Below, in pieces: positions 25,262 to 34,507 of a stretch of 64,000 nt of DNA. The notes beneath the pieces were generated by a model. The model worked only from the letters and a program-made list of their open reading frames with translations. It made no database searches and was not told where the DNA came from. The translations under genes and the position numbers were made by a program. This DNA is from JBCCQH01 sp039024435 (GTDB lineage Bacteria > Bacteroidota > Bacteroidia > J057 > JADKCL01): assembly GCA_039024435.1 (NCBI GenBank), contig JBCCQH010000015.1, positions 21,542 to 85,541 of the forward strand, in the 5' to 3' direction. The stretch's first letter is position 1. Each line of letters starts with the position of its first letter.

Positions 25262-27952
25262 TCAGAACCGGTCCTGCCAGTCCCTTCGTTTAGTGAGTTT
25301 GAGGTCTTTGAGGGTGGCGCTCTTCACGTTGATGGCGAGGTTGAAGCTCTGGCGATCCCCGAAAGGAATCCAGGTCATCGACATCTCCCAACAATGCAAA
25401 TCCCGGTAGATCGTGAAGCTAGTGTAGGAGACATCGTTGTTGTTGAAGTCGTATCCGCTGGTAAAACCGAGCTTCCACTTAGGCGTCAGGTTGAGATCGC
25501 CGTTGAAGTTGAGCGTCATCGTGGTGTCTTTGACCAAACCCGTATTCGTGTAGGACAGCAGGTAGCTCAGATTCAGCCGCCAGGGAATATTGAAGTCGAC
25601 GTAGAGGTCGCGGTAGTACTGCATGGTGTTCCACTCGGCATCCGGAATAACCCCGGGCGCAGGATTGGGGCGAATGCCAACGCCGGGCAGGGGAGCGGTC
25701 GCGTTTTGCTGGCCCCGCTTGCTGGTCAGGGCCGCATTGAAAGCCAGAGACAAAGTGCTCAGACGCCCGATGTTGCCGTTTTTCTCGATGCGGAAAGTAT
25801 TGGTCCGGACCCCGGTTCCGCTCACCGCGTAGGGATCAACCGCACCATTCAGCTGGACGGAAAACTTGTTGTTCAGAATATTGGTCCGGGCGCTGAACGT
25901 AAGGGGGCTGAGATTGAGGCTGTCCGCCGCGAAGTTGTAGCTCATGTTTGCCCCGAAGTTGTCCAGCAAGTTGATCCGGGTGTAGGGATCCTTCTTCGTG
26001 GTGTCCTGCTCGGCTCCTTCTTTCTTCCACTTCATCTCCAGGATGTTGTTCAGACCGAGGCTGAGGGTCTGCTGCTCCCCGGCGCCCGGGCCACCGACGA
26101 TGGAGCCTTCAAACCGGCTGTAGACCAGCTCATTGCCGAGGGTGTCGCTCTGCACCCGATCATAAAAGCCCCAGCCTTCGGCGCTGAAATCGGGCCGGTA
26201 GGTGTAGTTCAAACTCGGCTGCAAGGTATGGCGAATCGCGCGGCCTTTTTTGCTCTTCTTGAACTGAAACACCCCATAGAGACGAGTGGCCGTGTTCAAA
26301 CTAAAACGGAAATCGCGCGCGGTGGTAAAGCCGTAGATATTTTCGGTGTCTACCGAATTTGTCTCCGCATTGAAGGTCTTTTCCACCGACTTGATGTACC
26401 AGTATTCATTGAAGCTAAAGGAGGGCGTGAGCGTAATGTATTGGAACAAATTCAGTTGGGTCGTGATCGGAATGGCGTGGCTGATGCCATTGCTGAAATA
26501 GTCCAGCGCGGGCTGGGTCGTCGTGATCGTACTGTCGCCACTTTCGGTGACCAGCGTGACCTGCCCGGTGGGATTGAACAGGACATCGTCCACCAGGCTG
26601 TCCGGCAAACTGACCTGGTTGCGCAGATTACCGGTGTAGTTCAAGCCGATTTTGTGGTACCACTTGTTGCCGGTTGCGTTTTTGCCTTTAAATGGCAACC
26701 AGCGGGTCCGCGTGACCGTCAGCGTGGGCAGCCCCAGGGTCACATTTTTCGTTTGGGTGTTCTGCGACTGACTCAACTGCACATTCAGGCGGAAAGGCGA
26801 ATTGGCGAAGCGCTGGCTGAAGTTGACCGTGGACTTGATCGTATTCGTAAGGTATTCCTGCTCATTGTAAGAGTTGGCGCTGAAGAAGTTGCTGGACCCC
26901 AGCGAGACGTCGGCGCGGAGGTCGGCCTGGGGATTGAGCGTCTGTTGGTGGCGCCATTTCACCCAAAAGTTGCGCTCTTCCCGAAAACTGGGGTCGGTGG
27001 ATTCGCCAAAGCGTTGGTAGCCGTACTCCGCCTGAAAATTTCCGGTGAAGTGGTAGCGCTTGTTGTAATCGGTACTCGCTTCCAAGCGCCAGCCCCCACG
27101 GGAGAAAATATCCCCGCGCAACATCAGGTCGAGGTTGTCGTTGATGGCGAAAAAATAGCCCCCATTCCGCAAAAAGAACCCCCGGTCGGCCGCTTCCCCG
27201 TAGGTCGGCATCACGATTCCCGAACGCTTACCGGTCTGGTTGGGAAAAAATCCAAACGGCAAAATCAGCGGCAAAGGAAAATCTTCGATCACCAGCATCA
27301 GCGGTCCGGTGATGATTTTGTCCCGGGGCAAAATCTTGAGCTTGCTTGACTTGATGTAAAAGTGGGGGTGTTCCGCGTCGCAGGTAGTGAACTTGCCGTC
27401 CTTGATGTAGTAGGTGGTTTCGTCTTCCTTGCGGACCTTGTCGGCCAAAATATAATCTTCGCCCTGCTTGGTTCGCGCCCCGGTGACGATGCCCTTGCGG
27501 GACTTAAAATTGTAAGATAGTCCCTGGGCCTGGTAATTCTGATCGTTCTCGGTGAGTTCGGGTCGTCCTGATAATTGGCCGGTACTGTCTACTAAACCCC
27601 CCGCCGTCAAAGTATTGGTCTCCCAATTTACCGACACCGAGTCCGCCGCCAACTTCATGTCCTCGTAAGACAATTCACCCGACTCACGCAGAAAGAGCGT
27701 CTTGCCCTCCACGTCGAGAATCATAATGTCTTTGGACTTGTAATCAATGGAAGTCTCGAGGTCGCTTTCGAGTTTCAATCGCTCCAAAACCGCCGCCTGG
27801 CCCGAGTCCGCCGGGGTAACGAGGGAATCTTTGGCAGGATTTTTGGCAGGATCACCGGGAACATTGTTCTGGCTGTAGCCGTAAGAGCACAGAGAGGCAA
27901 AGATCGCAATCGCGAAAAAGTGTATGGAAAAAAATACAACAGCGTGGCGCAT
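25262..27952 (-). CDS. lptD: LPS-assembly protein LptD, Bacteroidota type
   Basis: 896 aa from the ATG at 27952, which opens a signal peptide ('FFSIHFFAIAIFASLCSYGYSQ'). Residues about 70-230 form the OstA/LptA-like beta-jellyroll that receives LPS from the periplasmic bridge ('SKDIMILDVEGKTLFL', 'AGGLVDSTGQLSGRPEL', 'GIVTGARTKQGEDYI'). Residues about 240-890 form the outer-membrane beta-barrel, with strand-like alternation and many aromatic girdle residues. 'LPLILPFGFFPN' and 'RSGIVMPTYGE' are typical of the barrel's first strands in this group. LptD inserts LPS into the outer leaflet of the outer membrane. It is divergent from the amidase gene at 28027 with a 74-bp shared regulatory gap. 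Confidence 0.88.
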   Translation of the reverse strand: MRHAVVFFSIHFFAIAIFASLCSYGYSQNNVPGDPAKNPAKDSLVTPADSGQAAVLERLKLESDLETSIDYKSKDIMILDVEGKTLFLRESGELSYEDMKLAADSVSVNWETNTLTAGGLVDSTGQLSGRPELTENDQNYQAQGLSYNFKSRKGIVTGARTKQGEDYILADKVRKEDETTYYIKDGKFTTCDAEHPHFYIKSSKLKILPRDKIITGPLMLVIEDFPLPLILPFGFFPNQTGKRSGIVMPTYGEAADRGFFLRNGGYFFAINDNLDLMLRGDIFSRGGWRLEASTDYNKRYHFTGNFQAEYGYQRFGESTDPSFREERNFWVKWRHQQTLNPQADLRADVSLGSSNFFSANSYNEQEYLTNTIKSTVNFSQRFANSPFRLNVQLSQSQNTQTKNVTLGLPTLTVTRTRWLPFKGKNATGNKWYHKIGLNYTGNLRNQVSLPDSLVDDVLFNPTGQVTLVTESGDSTITTTQPALDYFSNGISHAIPITTQLNLFQYITLTPSFSFNEYWYIKSVEKTFNAETNSVDTENIYGFTTARDFRFSLNTATRLYGVFQFKKSKKGRAIRHTLQPSLNYTYRPDFSAEGWGFYDRVQSDTLGNELVYSRFEGSIVGGPGAGEQQTLSLGLNNILEMKWKKEGAEQDTTKKDPYTRINLLDNFGANMSYNFAADSLNLSPLTFSARTNILNNKFSVQLNGAVDPYAVSGTGVRTNTFRIEKNGNIGRLSTLSLAFNAALTSKRGQQNATAPLPGVGIRPNPAPGVIPDAEWNTMQYYRDLYVDFNIPWRLNLSYLLSYTNTGLVKDTTMTLNFNGDLNLTPKWKLGFTSGYDFNNNDVSYTSFTIYRDLHCWEMSMTWIPFGDRQSFNLAINVKSATLKDLKLTKRRDWQDRF

Positions 27953-28026
27953 CTGTATATCAATACTTTGAAAGTCTACCTCTTTGTGGCGAATTTTGTG
28001 CCAAATTAAGGTATCGTCCATTAATT

Positions 28027-28821
28027 ATGAAACAAAAGAAGCTGACCATCATCGCATCCCTGCTGATCCTCGCTTGGAGTGTCAGCTCCTTTCACCATCC
28101 GACCCTCCCCTTTAACGACGGCCAAATCCGCACCATTGTCATCGATGCGGGCCACGGAGGCAAGGATCCCGGTGCTTTGGGATCAAAAGTCAAAGAAAAA
28201 GAAGTCACCCTTGCCATCGCCCTCAAACTCAAAAAAATTCTCAACGAAAATATGCCGCAGGTCAAAGTCAAGATGACCCGCGACGACGATACTTTTGTCG
28301 AATTGCACAACCGCGCCAAAGAAGTGTCCAATCACGAAGCCGATTTCTTCGTGAGCATCCACTGCAATGCCAACCGCAACAAGAAGGCCCACGGTTCGGA
28401 AACTTACGTCCTCGGCGCTCACAAATCAGACGCGAACATGGACGTGGTCATGCGGGAAAATGGCGTGATCCTGATGGAAGACAACCACGAAGAAATCTAC
28501 GAAGGCTTTGATCCGAATTCGGTTCCGGCCTACATCTTCTTCCAGTACCTCACCAATGTCCACCTTGAGCAATCCTGGAAGCTCGCCAGCAAGGTCCAAT
28601 CCCAGTTCAAAGACCGGGTAGGCCGCATCGACCGGGGCGTAAAGCAGGCCGGCTACCTGGTACTGTGGCGGGCGAGCAAGCCGGCGATCCTCATCGAGAC
28701 CGGCTTCATCTCCAATGACCAGGAACAAGCATTTCTGACTTCAGAAAATGGCCAGACCTACATGGCCAGCGCCATCTACCGCGCCATCAAAGACTACAAC
28801 TTCGAAATGACCGGGCAATAA
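28027..28821 (+). CDS. N-acetylmuramoyl-L-alanine amidase (Amidase_3)
   Basis: 264 aa with an N-terminal signal or anchor segment ('KKLTIIASLLILAWSVSSF'). The zinc amidase domain covers about residues 35-255. First zinc His and loop: 'IVIDAGHGGKDPGALG'. Second region: 'DFFVSIHCNANRNKKAHG', with the second His. Catalytic Glu region: 'PAILIETGFISNDQEQ'. The enzyme cleaves the amide between MurNAc and the peptide stem and usually helps daughter-cell separation or wall turnover in the periplasm. No LysM or SPOR domain is present, so localisation depends on other factors. A GAATTTTG box (one mismatch) lies near 27994. Confidence 0.92.
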   Translation: MKQKKLTIIASLLILAWSVSSFHHPTLPFNDGQIRTIVIDAGHGGKDPGALGSKVKEKEVTLAIALKLKKILNENMPQVKVKMTRDDDTFVELHNRAKEVSNHEADFFVSIHCNANRNKKAHGSETYVLGAHKSDANMDVVMRENGVILMEDNHEEIYEGFDPNSVPAYIFFQYLTNVHLEQSWKLASKVQSQFKDRVGRIDRGVKQAGYLVLWRASKPAILIETGFISNDQEQAFLTSENGQTYMASAIYRAIKDYNFEMTGQ

Positions 28822-28990
28822 CGGGGAAAACGGTTGCCCTACAAATGGACTGCACGAAGCGATTCTGGGTAGAAAGCACCGATCACCGGCATTGTACCCA
28901 TGTTTACCGTTCACCCTTACGCTGCGTTTGTACGGTTACCTGTTTCCTTGTGCTGTATTCCATTCGCTGTATTCCGTTGAATGGTTTTGT

Positions 28991-28998
28991 TTACTTTG
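28991..28998 (+). promoter_or_regulatory. -7-like box 12 nt before the glycosyltransferase ATG
   Basis: TTACTTTG, one mismatch to TAnnTTTG, followed by CAGC and the ATG at 29003. No clear -33 element is seen. Confidence 0.45.
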
Positions 28999-29002
28999 CA
29001 GC

Positions 29003-30115
29003 ATGGCGCAACGCGTGATCATTTCGGTGACCAATGACCTCAGCAGTGACCAACGGGTCCACCGCGTCGCGGAAACACTGGTGGACCGTGGCTACCAAGT
29101 CCGGCTTGTGGGGCGCCAGAAACCGGACTCCCTCCCCCTAGCCAAACGGCGCTACGCCACCCACCGCATGAAGCTCATCTTTACCCGGGGCAAGTGGTTC
29201 TACCTGGAATACGCCTTTCGCCTGTTTTGGTGGCTGCTTTTCCGCAAAACCGACCTCCTCCTCGCCAATGACCTCGACACCCTTCTGCCCAACTTCCTCG
29301 TCGCCAAGCTCCGGGGCAAACGCCTGGTCTACGATTCCCACGAATACTTCACCGAAGTCCCCGAGCTGGTGGACCGGCCCCGTACCCGCGCCATCTGGCT
29401 GCGGCTGGAAAAGTGGCTGTTTCCCCGGGTAAATGCCGCCATCACCGTCAACACCTCGCTGGCCCGCATCTACCAGGAAAAATACGGCCTTCCGGTACTT
29501 TCCCTGCGCAATCTCCCCCTGCGCGGCCCTATACCTGCCCCCAAAACTCCCCCCCACCGCACCTTGATCTACCAGGGCGCACTCAACCTCGGGCGGGGCA
29601 TCGAACTGATGATCACAGCGATGCACCACCTCCCGGACTACACCCTGGTGATCGTCGGGACCGGCGACCTAGACACCGAACTGCGGCGCCTAGCCGCCGA
29701 TCTCGCCGTGGAAGACCGCGTCCAGTTCGAAGGATTTGTTCCGTTTGAAGAACTCAAGGCCATTACCGTCCGGGCCCACCTCGGCCTCAGCCTGGAGGAA
29801 GACCGGGGGGCCAGCTACCATTACGCGCTACCGAACAAACTGTTTGACTACCTGCAAGCGGGCCTGCCCGTACTGGTGGCGGACCTTCCGGAAATGCGCC
29901 GCATCGTCGAAACGTACCAGGTGGGCGCCGTTTTACCCGCCCCCGCGCGCACCGCCGCCAACCTCGCCCAGCAGATCCGCACCCTCTGCGAAGACGAAGC
30001 CTACTACGCCCGCTTCCAGCAGGCCGCCATTGCCGCCGCCGCCATCCTCAATTGGGAACACGAGTGTACCCAACTCGACGGACTGTTTCCGCCGGCGTAC
30101 CACCAGCCGGATTGA
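29003..30115 (+). CDS. Family 4-type glycosyltransferase
   Basis: 370 aa from the ATG at 29003, where the conserved domain begins ('QRVIISVTNDLSSDQRVHRVAETL'); upstream codons are unlike protein. GT-B fold: the N-terminal domain has 'LLANDLDTLLPNFLVAKL...LVYDSHEYFTEVPEL', common in Bacteroidota GT4 enzymes. The C-terminal nucleotide-sugar-binding domain has 'LIYQGALNLGRGIELMI', 'VIVGTGDLDTELR' and 'LSLEEDRGASYHYALPNKLFDYLQAGLPVLV', where the 'E..G..Y..ALPNK' segment holds the donor-binding Glu. It transfers a sugar from an NDP donor, probably in surface glycan synthesis; substrate unknown. Stands alone between the amidase gene and fabD. Confidence 0.87.
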   Translation: MAQRVIISVTNDLSSDQRVHRVAETLVDRGYQVRLVGRQKPDSLPLAKRRYATHRMKLIFTRGKWFYLEYAFRLFWWLLFRKTDLLLANDLDTLLPNFLVAKLRGKRLVYDSHEYFTEVPELVDRPRTRAIWLRLEKWLFPRVNAAITVNTSLARIYQEKYGLPVLSLRNLPLRGPIPAPKTPPHRTLIYQGALNLGRGIELMITAMHHLPDYTLVIVGTGDLDTELRRLAADLAVEDRVQFEGFVPFEELKAITVRAHLGLSLEEDRGASYHYALPNKLFDYLQAGLPVLVADLPEMRRIVETYQVGAVLPAPARTAANLAQQIRTLCEDEAYYARFQQAAIAAAAILNWEHECTQLDGLFPPAYHQPD

Positions 30116-30314
30116 ACCGCGCACCGAGACCGGACGGCCTCGATCCCAAGTACCTTTTTTCGGCGATGGCAGGCGCTCTGCGACCCCAAAATGTCCCCTC
30201 CGCCGAGCCACCTCCGCCCCCCATTTACTGAACCCCCGCGAGGATTTTCCCCTCCTTGGGTGATTGTCGTTGTCTCTGCTGCCCCTTCCATTTGCCGGTC
30301 ATCTCCCCAAGCTT

Positions 30315-30322
30315 TATATTTG
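30315..30322 (+). promoter_or_regulatory. -7 box upstream of fabD
   Basis: TATATTTG, exact TAnnTTTG. The base 12 nt on (30327) begins TTG-AAA-AAA, a 12-codon frame ending at TAG before fabD. The fabD leader would be about 65 nt. Confidence 0.5.
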
Positions 30323-30391
30323 CGCCTTGAAAAAATGTAGCGGCGGCCTGCTCCATGCCGGATAGTCCGCCCAAACGCAAATACAACGCTC

Positions 30392-31273
30392 ATGAAAACC
30401 GCACTTGTATTTCCTGGACAAGGGGCCCAAGCGCCCGGAATGGGACAAGACTTGTACCAAGCTTCCGCCGAAGCCAAGGCCATGTTCGATGCCGCCAACG
30501 GCATCCTCGGTTTTGATATCGTCGATACAATGTTCAATGGCAGCGCCGAAGATCTGACCCAGACCTCGGTGACCCAGCCCGCGATTTACATCCATTCGGT
30601 CGCCCTGGCCGCCGTCACCGAAATCGAAGGCGAAATGGTCGCCGGGCATTCCCTGGGTGAATTTTCCGCCCTCGCCGCAGCCGGCGTATTGGACTATGCC
30701 GACGGCCTCAAGCTGGTCAGCATCCGCGCCAATGCCATGCAAAAAGCCTGTGACGCCGCACCGAGCACCATGGCCGCCATCATTGGCCTGGAAAATGACA
30801 TCGTGGAGCAAATCTGCGCCGAAATCGACGACATCGTCGTGCCCGCCAACTACAACTCCCCCGGCCAAATCGTCATCTCCGGCTCGATCAGCGGCATCGA
30901 TGCCGCCGTCGCCCAAGCTAAAGCAGCCGGAGCCAAACTCGCCAAAATCCTCAGCGTCAACGGCGCCTTCCATTCGCCCCTCATGCAACCCGCCGCCCAG
31001 GAACTGGAAGCCGGCATCCGCGCCGCCGCCTTCAATGTCCCCCGGGTTCCCGTCTACCAGAACGTCACCGCTGTCGCCGAGACCGATCCCGCCCGCATCC
31101 AGGACAACCTCGTCGCGCAATTGACCGCGCCCGTGCGCTGGACCCAAACTGTAGAACAAATGATCACTGACGGGGCCGAACGCTTCGTCGAACTCGGCCC
31201 CGGAAACGTTCTCCAAGGCCTGATCAAGCGCATCAATCGGAAAACCGTCCGCGAAGGCAAACAAACCATCTGA
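30392..31273 (+). CDS. fabD: Malonyl-CoA:ACP transacylase
   Basis: 293 aa, normal length. FabD loads malonate from CoA to acyl carrier protein for fatty acid elongation in the cytoplasm. The N-terminal 'TALVFPGQGAQAPGMG' forms the oxyanion-hole region. The nucleophile Ser87 lies in 'GHSLGEFSAL', with the conserved Arg in 'ISIRANAMQ'-like sequence near 112 and the catalytic His194 in 'NGAFHSPLMQ'. The C-terminus 'FVELGPGNVLQGLIKR' is the usual FabD ending. All catalytic residues are present. It has its own -7 box at 30315; gltX follows 77 bp later. Confidence 0.95.
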   Translation: MKTALVFPGQGAQAPGMGQDLYQASAEAKAMFDAANGILGFDIVDTMFNGSAEDLTQTSVTQPAIYIHSVALAAVTEIEGEMVAGHSLGEFSALAAAGVLDYADGLKLVSIRANAMQKACDAAPSTMAAIIGLENDIVEQICAEIDDIVVPANYNSPGQIVISGSISGIDAAVAQAKAAGAKLAKILSVNGAFHSPLMQPAAQELEAGIRAAAFNVPRVPVYQNVTAVAETDPARIQDNLVAQLTAPVRWTQTVEQMITDGAERFVELGPGNVLQGLIKRINRKTVREGKQTI

Positions 31274-31350
31274 GCCAGACGCAGTTTTAATCCGGTGGGT
31301 AGAGTTCTCCCACCTCATTCCCATACTCGAAAGATTCCCATACCGAAACC

Positions 31351-32889
31351 ATGAGCGAAAAGATTGTCCTGCGTTATGCGCCCAGCCCGACCGGCCCCCA
31401 ACACATCGGCGGGATCCGCACCGCCCTTTACTGCTATTACCTCGCCCAGCAGAAGGGTGGAGAACTGATCCTCCGGATCGAGGACACCGACCAAACCCGG
31501 TTCGTCGCGGGCGCGGAACAATTCATCGTCGACTCTTGCAACTGGCTCGGGATCGCATTTACCCAAGGCGTCCACGTGGGCGGTCCGAATGCCCCCTACC
31601 GGCAAAGTGAGCGCACCGAACTGTACCAAAAATACGCCCAACAATTGCTCGACCAGGGCCACGCCTACCTCGCCTTTGACACGCCCGAGGAACTGGAAGC
31701 GATGCGCCAGCGCCTGGAAGAAGCCGGCGCCGACAACCGGACCTACAACTACATGACCCGGATGTCCATGCGCAATAGCCTCACCCTGAGCGCAGAAGAA
31801 GTCCAGCAACGCCTGACCGCCGGCGAGCCTCACGTGGTCCGCTTCAAAGTCCCCGAAAAATCCGAAATCCGCTTCCACGACATCATCCGCGGGCACCTGC
31901 ACTTTCACGGCAGCCACGTCGACGACAAGGTCCTACTCAAGAGCGATGGCCTGCCCACCTACCACCTCGCCAATGTCGTGGACGACCACCACATGGGCGT
32001 GACCCACGTGATCCGCGGGGAAGAATGGCTCCCCTCCACGCCCCTGCACGTGCTGCTGTACGACGCCTTGGGATGGCGGGAAGAAATGCCCCAATTTGCC
32101 CACCTCGCGCTGCTGCTCGGCCCCAAGGGCAAGCTCTCCAAGCGCGCCGGAGACAAGTACGGCATCCCGGTTTTCCCCATGGACTGGCAGGACAAAGCCT
32201 CCGGAGACACCTGGAAGGGCTACAAGGAAATGGGCTACCTCCCCGAAGCGCTCATGAATTACCTATCGCTGCTCGGCTGGCATCCGGGCGGGGAGCAAGA
32301 ACTGTTGACCCGCGAAGAACTAATCGCCAGATTTTCCCTCGAACGCTGCCACCACGCCGGGGCGAAATTTGACATGGCCAAACTCAACTCCTTCCAGCAG
32401 CACTACCTCCGGCAAAAGCCGAGGGAAACAATCGCGGCAGCACTGAAACCGATTGTGGACGCGGCTGGTCTCCCCTACCCAAATGAAGCCTACCTGGCCC
32501 AAGTGGCCGACCTAATGCGGGAGCGGATCACCTTCGTACGAGACATCCCCGAGCAGGCTCCCTACTTCTTCCGCGCGCCCACCACCTACAACGAAAAAAT
32601 GACCCGCAAGAACTGGAAGACCCTCAACAAGGAATTGTTGACCGAATTCCGGGGGCGGCTCAATGAACTCACCCAATGGAGCGCCCCGCTCGTCCAAGAT
32701 CACTTCAAAACTTTTTTGGCGGAAAAAGAAGTGGGATTTGGGAAACTGGGGGCACCATTGCGCCTGGCCCTGACCGGACTGCCTTCCGGCCCAGGGGCCT
32801 TTGACATCGCGGAAACCATCGGTCGGACCGAAGCCCTGGCGCGGATTGACCACGCCTTGGCGGAATTGCCGGCTTCCGACCAAGCCTGA
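31351..32889 (+). CDS. gltX: Glutamyl-tRNA synthetase
   Basis: 512 aa, class I aminoacyl-tRNA synthetase charging tRNA-Glu in the cytoplasm. The HIGH motif appears as 'PSPTGPQHIGGIRTAL' (about residues 11-26), 'IEDTDQTR' follows, and the KMSKS motif is 'KLSKRAGDKYG' (about residue 261). The helical anticodon-binding domain fills the C-terminal 170 residues. The Cys-rich zinc insert seen in some GluRS is absent: the insert near residues 100-130 lacks the CxC/C/H set. Whether it also acts as GlnRS cannot be read here. It sits between fabD and the coiled-coil protein, same strand, with a weak hairpin (GGTGGG/CCCACC, 31294-31314) upstream. Confidence 0.95.
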   Translation: MSEKIVLRYAPSPTGPQHIGGIRTALYCYYLAQQKGGELILRIEDTDQTRFVAGAEQFIVDSCNWLGIAFTQGVHVGGPNAPYRQSERTELYQKYAQQLLDQGHAYLAFDTPEELEAMRQRLEEAGADNRTYNYMTRMSMRNSLTLSAEEVQQRLTAGEPHVVRFKVPEKSEIRFHDIIRGHLHFHGSHVDDKVLLKSDGLPTYHLANVVDDHHMGVTHVIRGEEWLPSTPLHVLLYDALGWREEMPQFAHLALLLGPKGKLSKRAGDKYGIPVFPMDWQDKASGDTWKGYKEMGYLPEALMNYLSLLGWHPGGEQELLTREELIARFSLERCHHAGAKFDMAKLNSFQQHYLRQKPRETIAAALKPIVDAAGLPYPNEAYLAQVADLMRERITFVRDIPEQAPYFFRAPTTYNEKMTRKNWKTLNKELLTEFRGRLNELTQWSAPLVQDHFKTFLAEKEVGFGKLGAPLRLALTGLPSGPGAFDIAETIGRTEALARIDHALAELPASDQA

Positions 32890-33009
32890 GTCGGGGGACA
32901 AGTGGCAGATGGAGGAAAGGGGATTTTCCAACGGTGGAATGGCTTTGCAACCATCCGCCGAGATCTACCGTAATTAATCTACGGCTTAAACTTATACACT
33001 GTAACTGCG

Positions 33010-33885
33010 TTGAGCAATAAAATCCTCAAATTCATCAACTACACCAAGGAGGCTTTTCTTTGGCCCGTCCATTTGGTGTTCCTCGGCTTTCTTACCCTGA
33101 CCACGATTGCCGGGCTGTTTGCCCTGCCCGAATTCCTGGGACTCAATCCCACCGGGCTGTTGTTCATCGCCGGCGGCATCGAAATGCTATCCCTGAGCGC
33201 CATCGTGAACAGCCGGCGCTTTCGCCGCGCCATCAACGCGAAGTACAGCCGCGAATTGCAAGGTTTTGCTTACCTGAAGCAACTGACCGACATGTATAAT
33301 GCCCTCTCGGCGGGCAATCAGCGGCGCTTCGAATCGTTTCGCAACCAGCTCAATGAGGTCAAAAAAAACTACGCCAATCTCAATTCCAGCGTGCCCGACT
33401 TAGTCATGCAGTACATCGAGAAAATCGATCACTTGCAGTTGAATTACATCCGACTGTTGACCGTGCAGGACCGCTTTCCAGAAATGATGCAGCAAAGCGA
33501 TTCGGAAGCCATCCGCCAGCAGATCCGCACCATCCGCGCCGGAATGGGCAACGATTCGCCCAAACTCCGCGAAGTCAAGCAAAAGCGCATTGCCCTGCTG
33601 GAAAAACGGCTGCGCAACTACACCGAAGCCTCGGAAAATGGCAAAGTGATCGATCAGCAATTGAAGACGATTGAGGAAATGATCCAGTTCTTCGCCGAAC
33701 AACCGATCAATGACCGCACCCGCGACGAAGTGGGCATCATCGACAATCTACTCAGCGAAACCGACGAACTGCACACCACCCTCGGCGAAGTCGACGACAT
33801 CATGCGCACCGAAATCATCAACCCCATGGAAGACACTTCCTCCGGCAATGTCTACTCCGGCTTCGATTCCACAACCACGGGTTGA
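33010..33885 (+). CDS. Membrane-anchored coiled-coil protein, unknown function
   Basis: 291 aa, starting with TTG at 33010; no in-frame ATG lies before the membrane segments. Two adjacent hydrophobic segments (about 19-42 and 46-65) form a hairpin anchor. The rest is a soluble helical domain with long coiled-coil stretches ('YSRELQGFAYLKQLTDMYNAL', 'SAGNQRRFESFRNQLNEVKKNYANL', and 'ALLEKRLRNYTEASENGKVIDQQL'). The final 40 residues are acidic and low in complexity. No enzymatic motif is seen. The anchor-plus-coil layout suggests a structural or scaffold role at the inner membrane. Followed by the repeat-filled gap 33886-34507. Confidence 0.75.
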   Translation: MSNKILKFINYTKEAFLWPVHLVFLGFLTLTTIAGLFALPEFLGLNPTGLLFIAGGIEMLSLSAIVNSRRFRRAINAKYSRELQGFAYLKQLTDMYNALSAGNQRRFESFRNQLNEVKKNYANLNSSVPDLVMQYIEKIDHLQLNYIRLLTVQDRFPEMMQQSDSEAIRQQIRTIRAGMGNDSPKLREVKQKRIALLEKRLRNYTEASENGKVIDQQLKTIEEMIQFFAEQPINDRTRDEVGIIDNLLSETDELHTTLGEVDDIMRTEIINPMEDTSSGNVYSGFDSTTTG

Positions 33886-33894
33886 AAAATTTCC

Positions 33895-34245
33895 AATTCC
33901 CCAATTTTCGATGTTCAATTGGCGCATCACAGACGCGCACCCTACGATTGATGTAAGAGATTCCCAAACTTCGATCCTTCCCGTAGCCGCATTCAAATTT
34001 ATCAATTTGAACACCGCGCGGTGGAGGTCGATTTCCGATTTTCAATGGGCGCGTTCGAAACGCGCAAACAGCGATGAAAAGTCGCTACAACCCATGGATC
34101 GTAGCCGCACGGCCCGCCGTGCGGCCCCCGAGGATTTTCCGTGGAGAATTTCCAATTGCATGATTTCCGATTTCCAATTGGCGCGTTGTCCTTGCCGAAA
34201 TAAGATTGCCCACCGCAGATTGGAGATCGGAGATTTTCTCATTGA
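33895..34245 (+). repeat. Dispersed intergenic repeat, copy C (two degenerate units)
   Basis: The 622-bp gap 33886-34507 between convergent genes holds no gene. Its first 350 bp carry the repeat family: a degenerate unit (33930-34015, 'GACGCGCACCCTACGATTGATG', then AAATTTATCAATTTGAAC) and a fuller unit (34025-34190) with the GCGCGTTCGAAACGCGC hairpin, 'AAACAGCGATGA', 'CGCTACAACCC', 'GATCGTAGCCGCACGGC', GCCGTGCGGC and 'GAGGATTTTCC'. It lies in the same orientation as copy B and opposite to copy A. Confidence 0.7.
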
Positions 34246-34410
34246 AAATTTCCCCACGTCCTTCACGTTGCTACGATTGAGTAAGCTGTCCCAATCCCGA
34301 GGGGCGGGGCGGCTACCGACGCGTCGGCACCAGGCTGTTCCGGGAGTTCGCCTTGCTCCGTCCCGCCGGCCTACCGGACCGCCGTGACCAAAGTCCCTCC
34401 CATCCTTGCC

Positions 34411-34487
34411 GCAAACAAAAATTTCCGATTTTTGCCGGGCACCCAGTCAGGTCTGCAACCTAGCGTTGCCCCGCAAAAATCGGAAAT
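34411..34487 (-). terminator. Hairpin terminator after the pirin gene
   Basis: A perfect 15-bp inverted repeat, ATTTCCGATTTTTGC (34421-34435) and GCAAAAATCGGAAAT (34473-34487), with a 37-nt loop. Read on the minus strand the stem is followed by TTTTGTTTG. It lies 21 bp past the pirin stop. Confidence 0.6.
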
Positions 34488-34507
34488 CAAGAATCAGAAA
34501 CCGTACC

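Noticed and set aside
25148..27349. A 733-codon open frame on the plus strand opposite lptD
   Set aside because: It is a shadow of the lptD reading frame in GC-rich DNA; it has no domain or signal and its composition (Arg/Val/Gln-rich) follows from the complementary codons.
31294..31314. GGTGGG/CCCACC hairpin between fabD and gltX
   Set aside because: Short stem with no T-run, so not called as a terminator.
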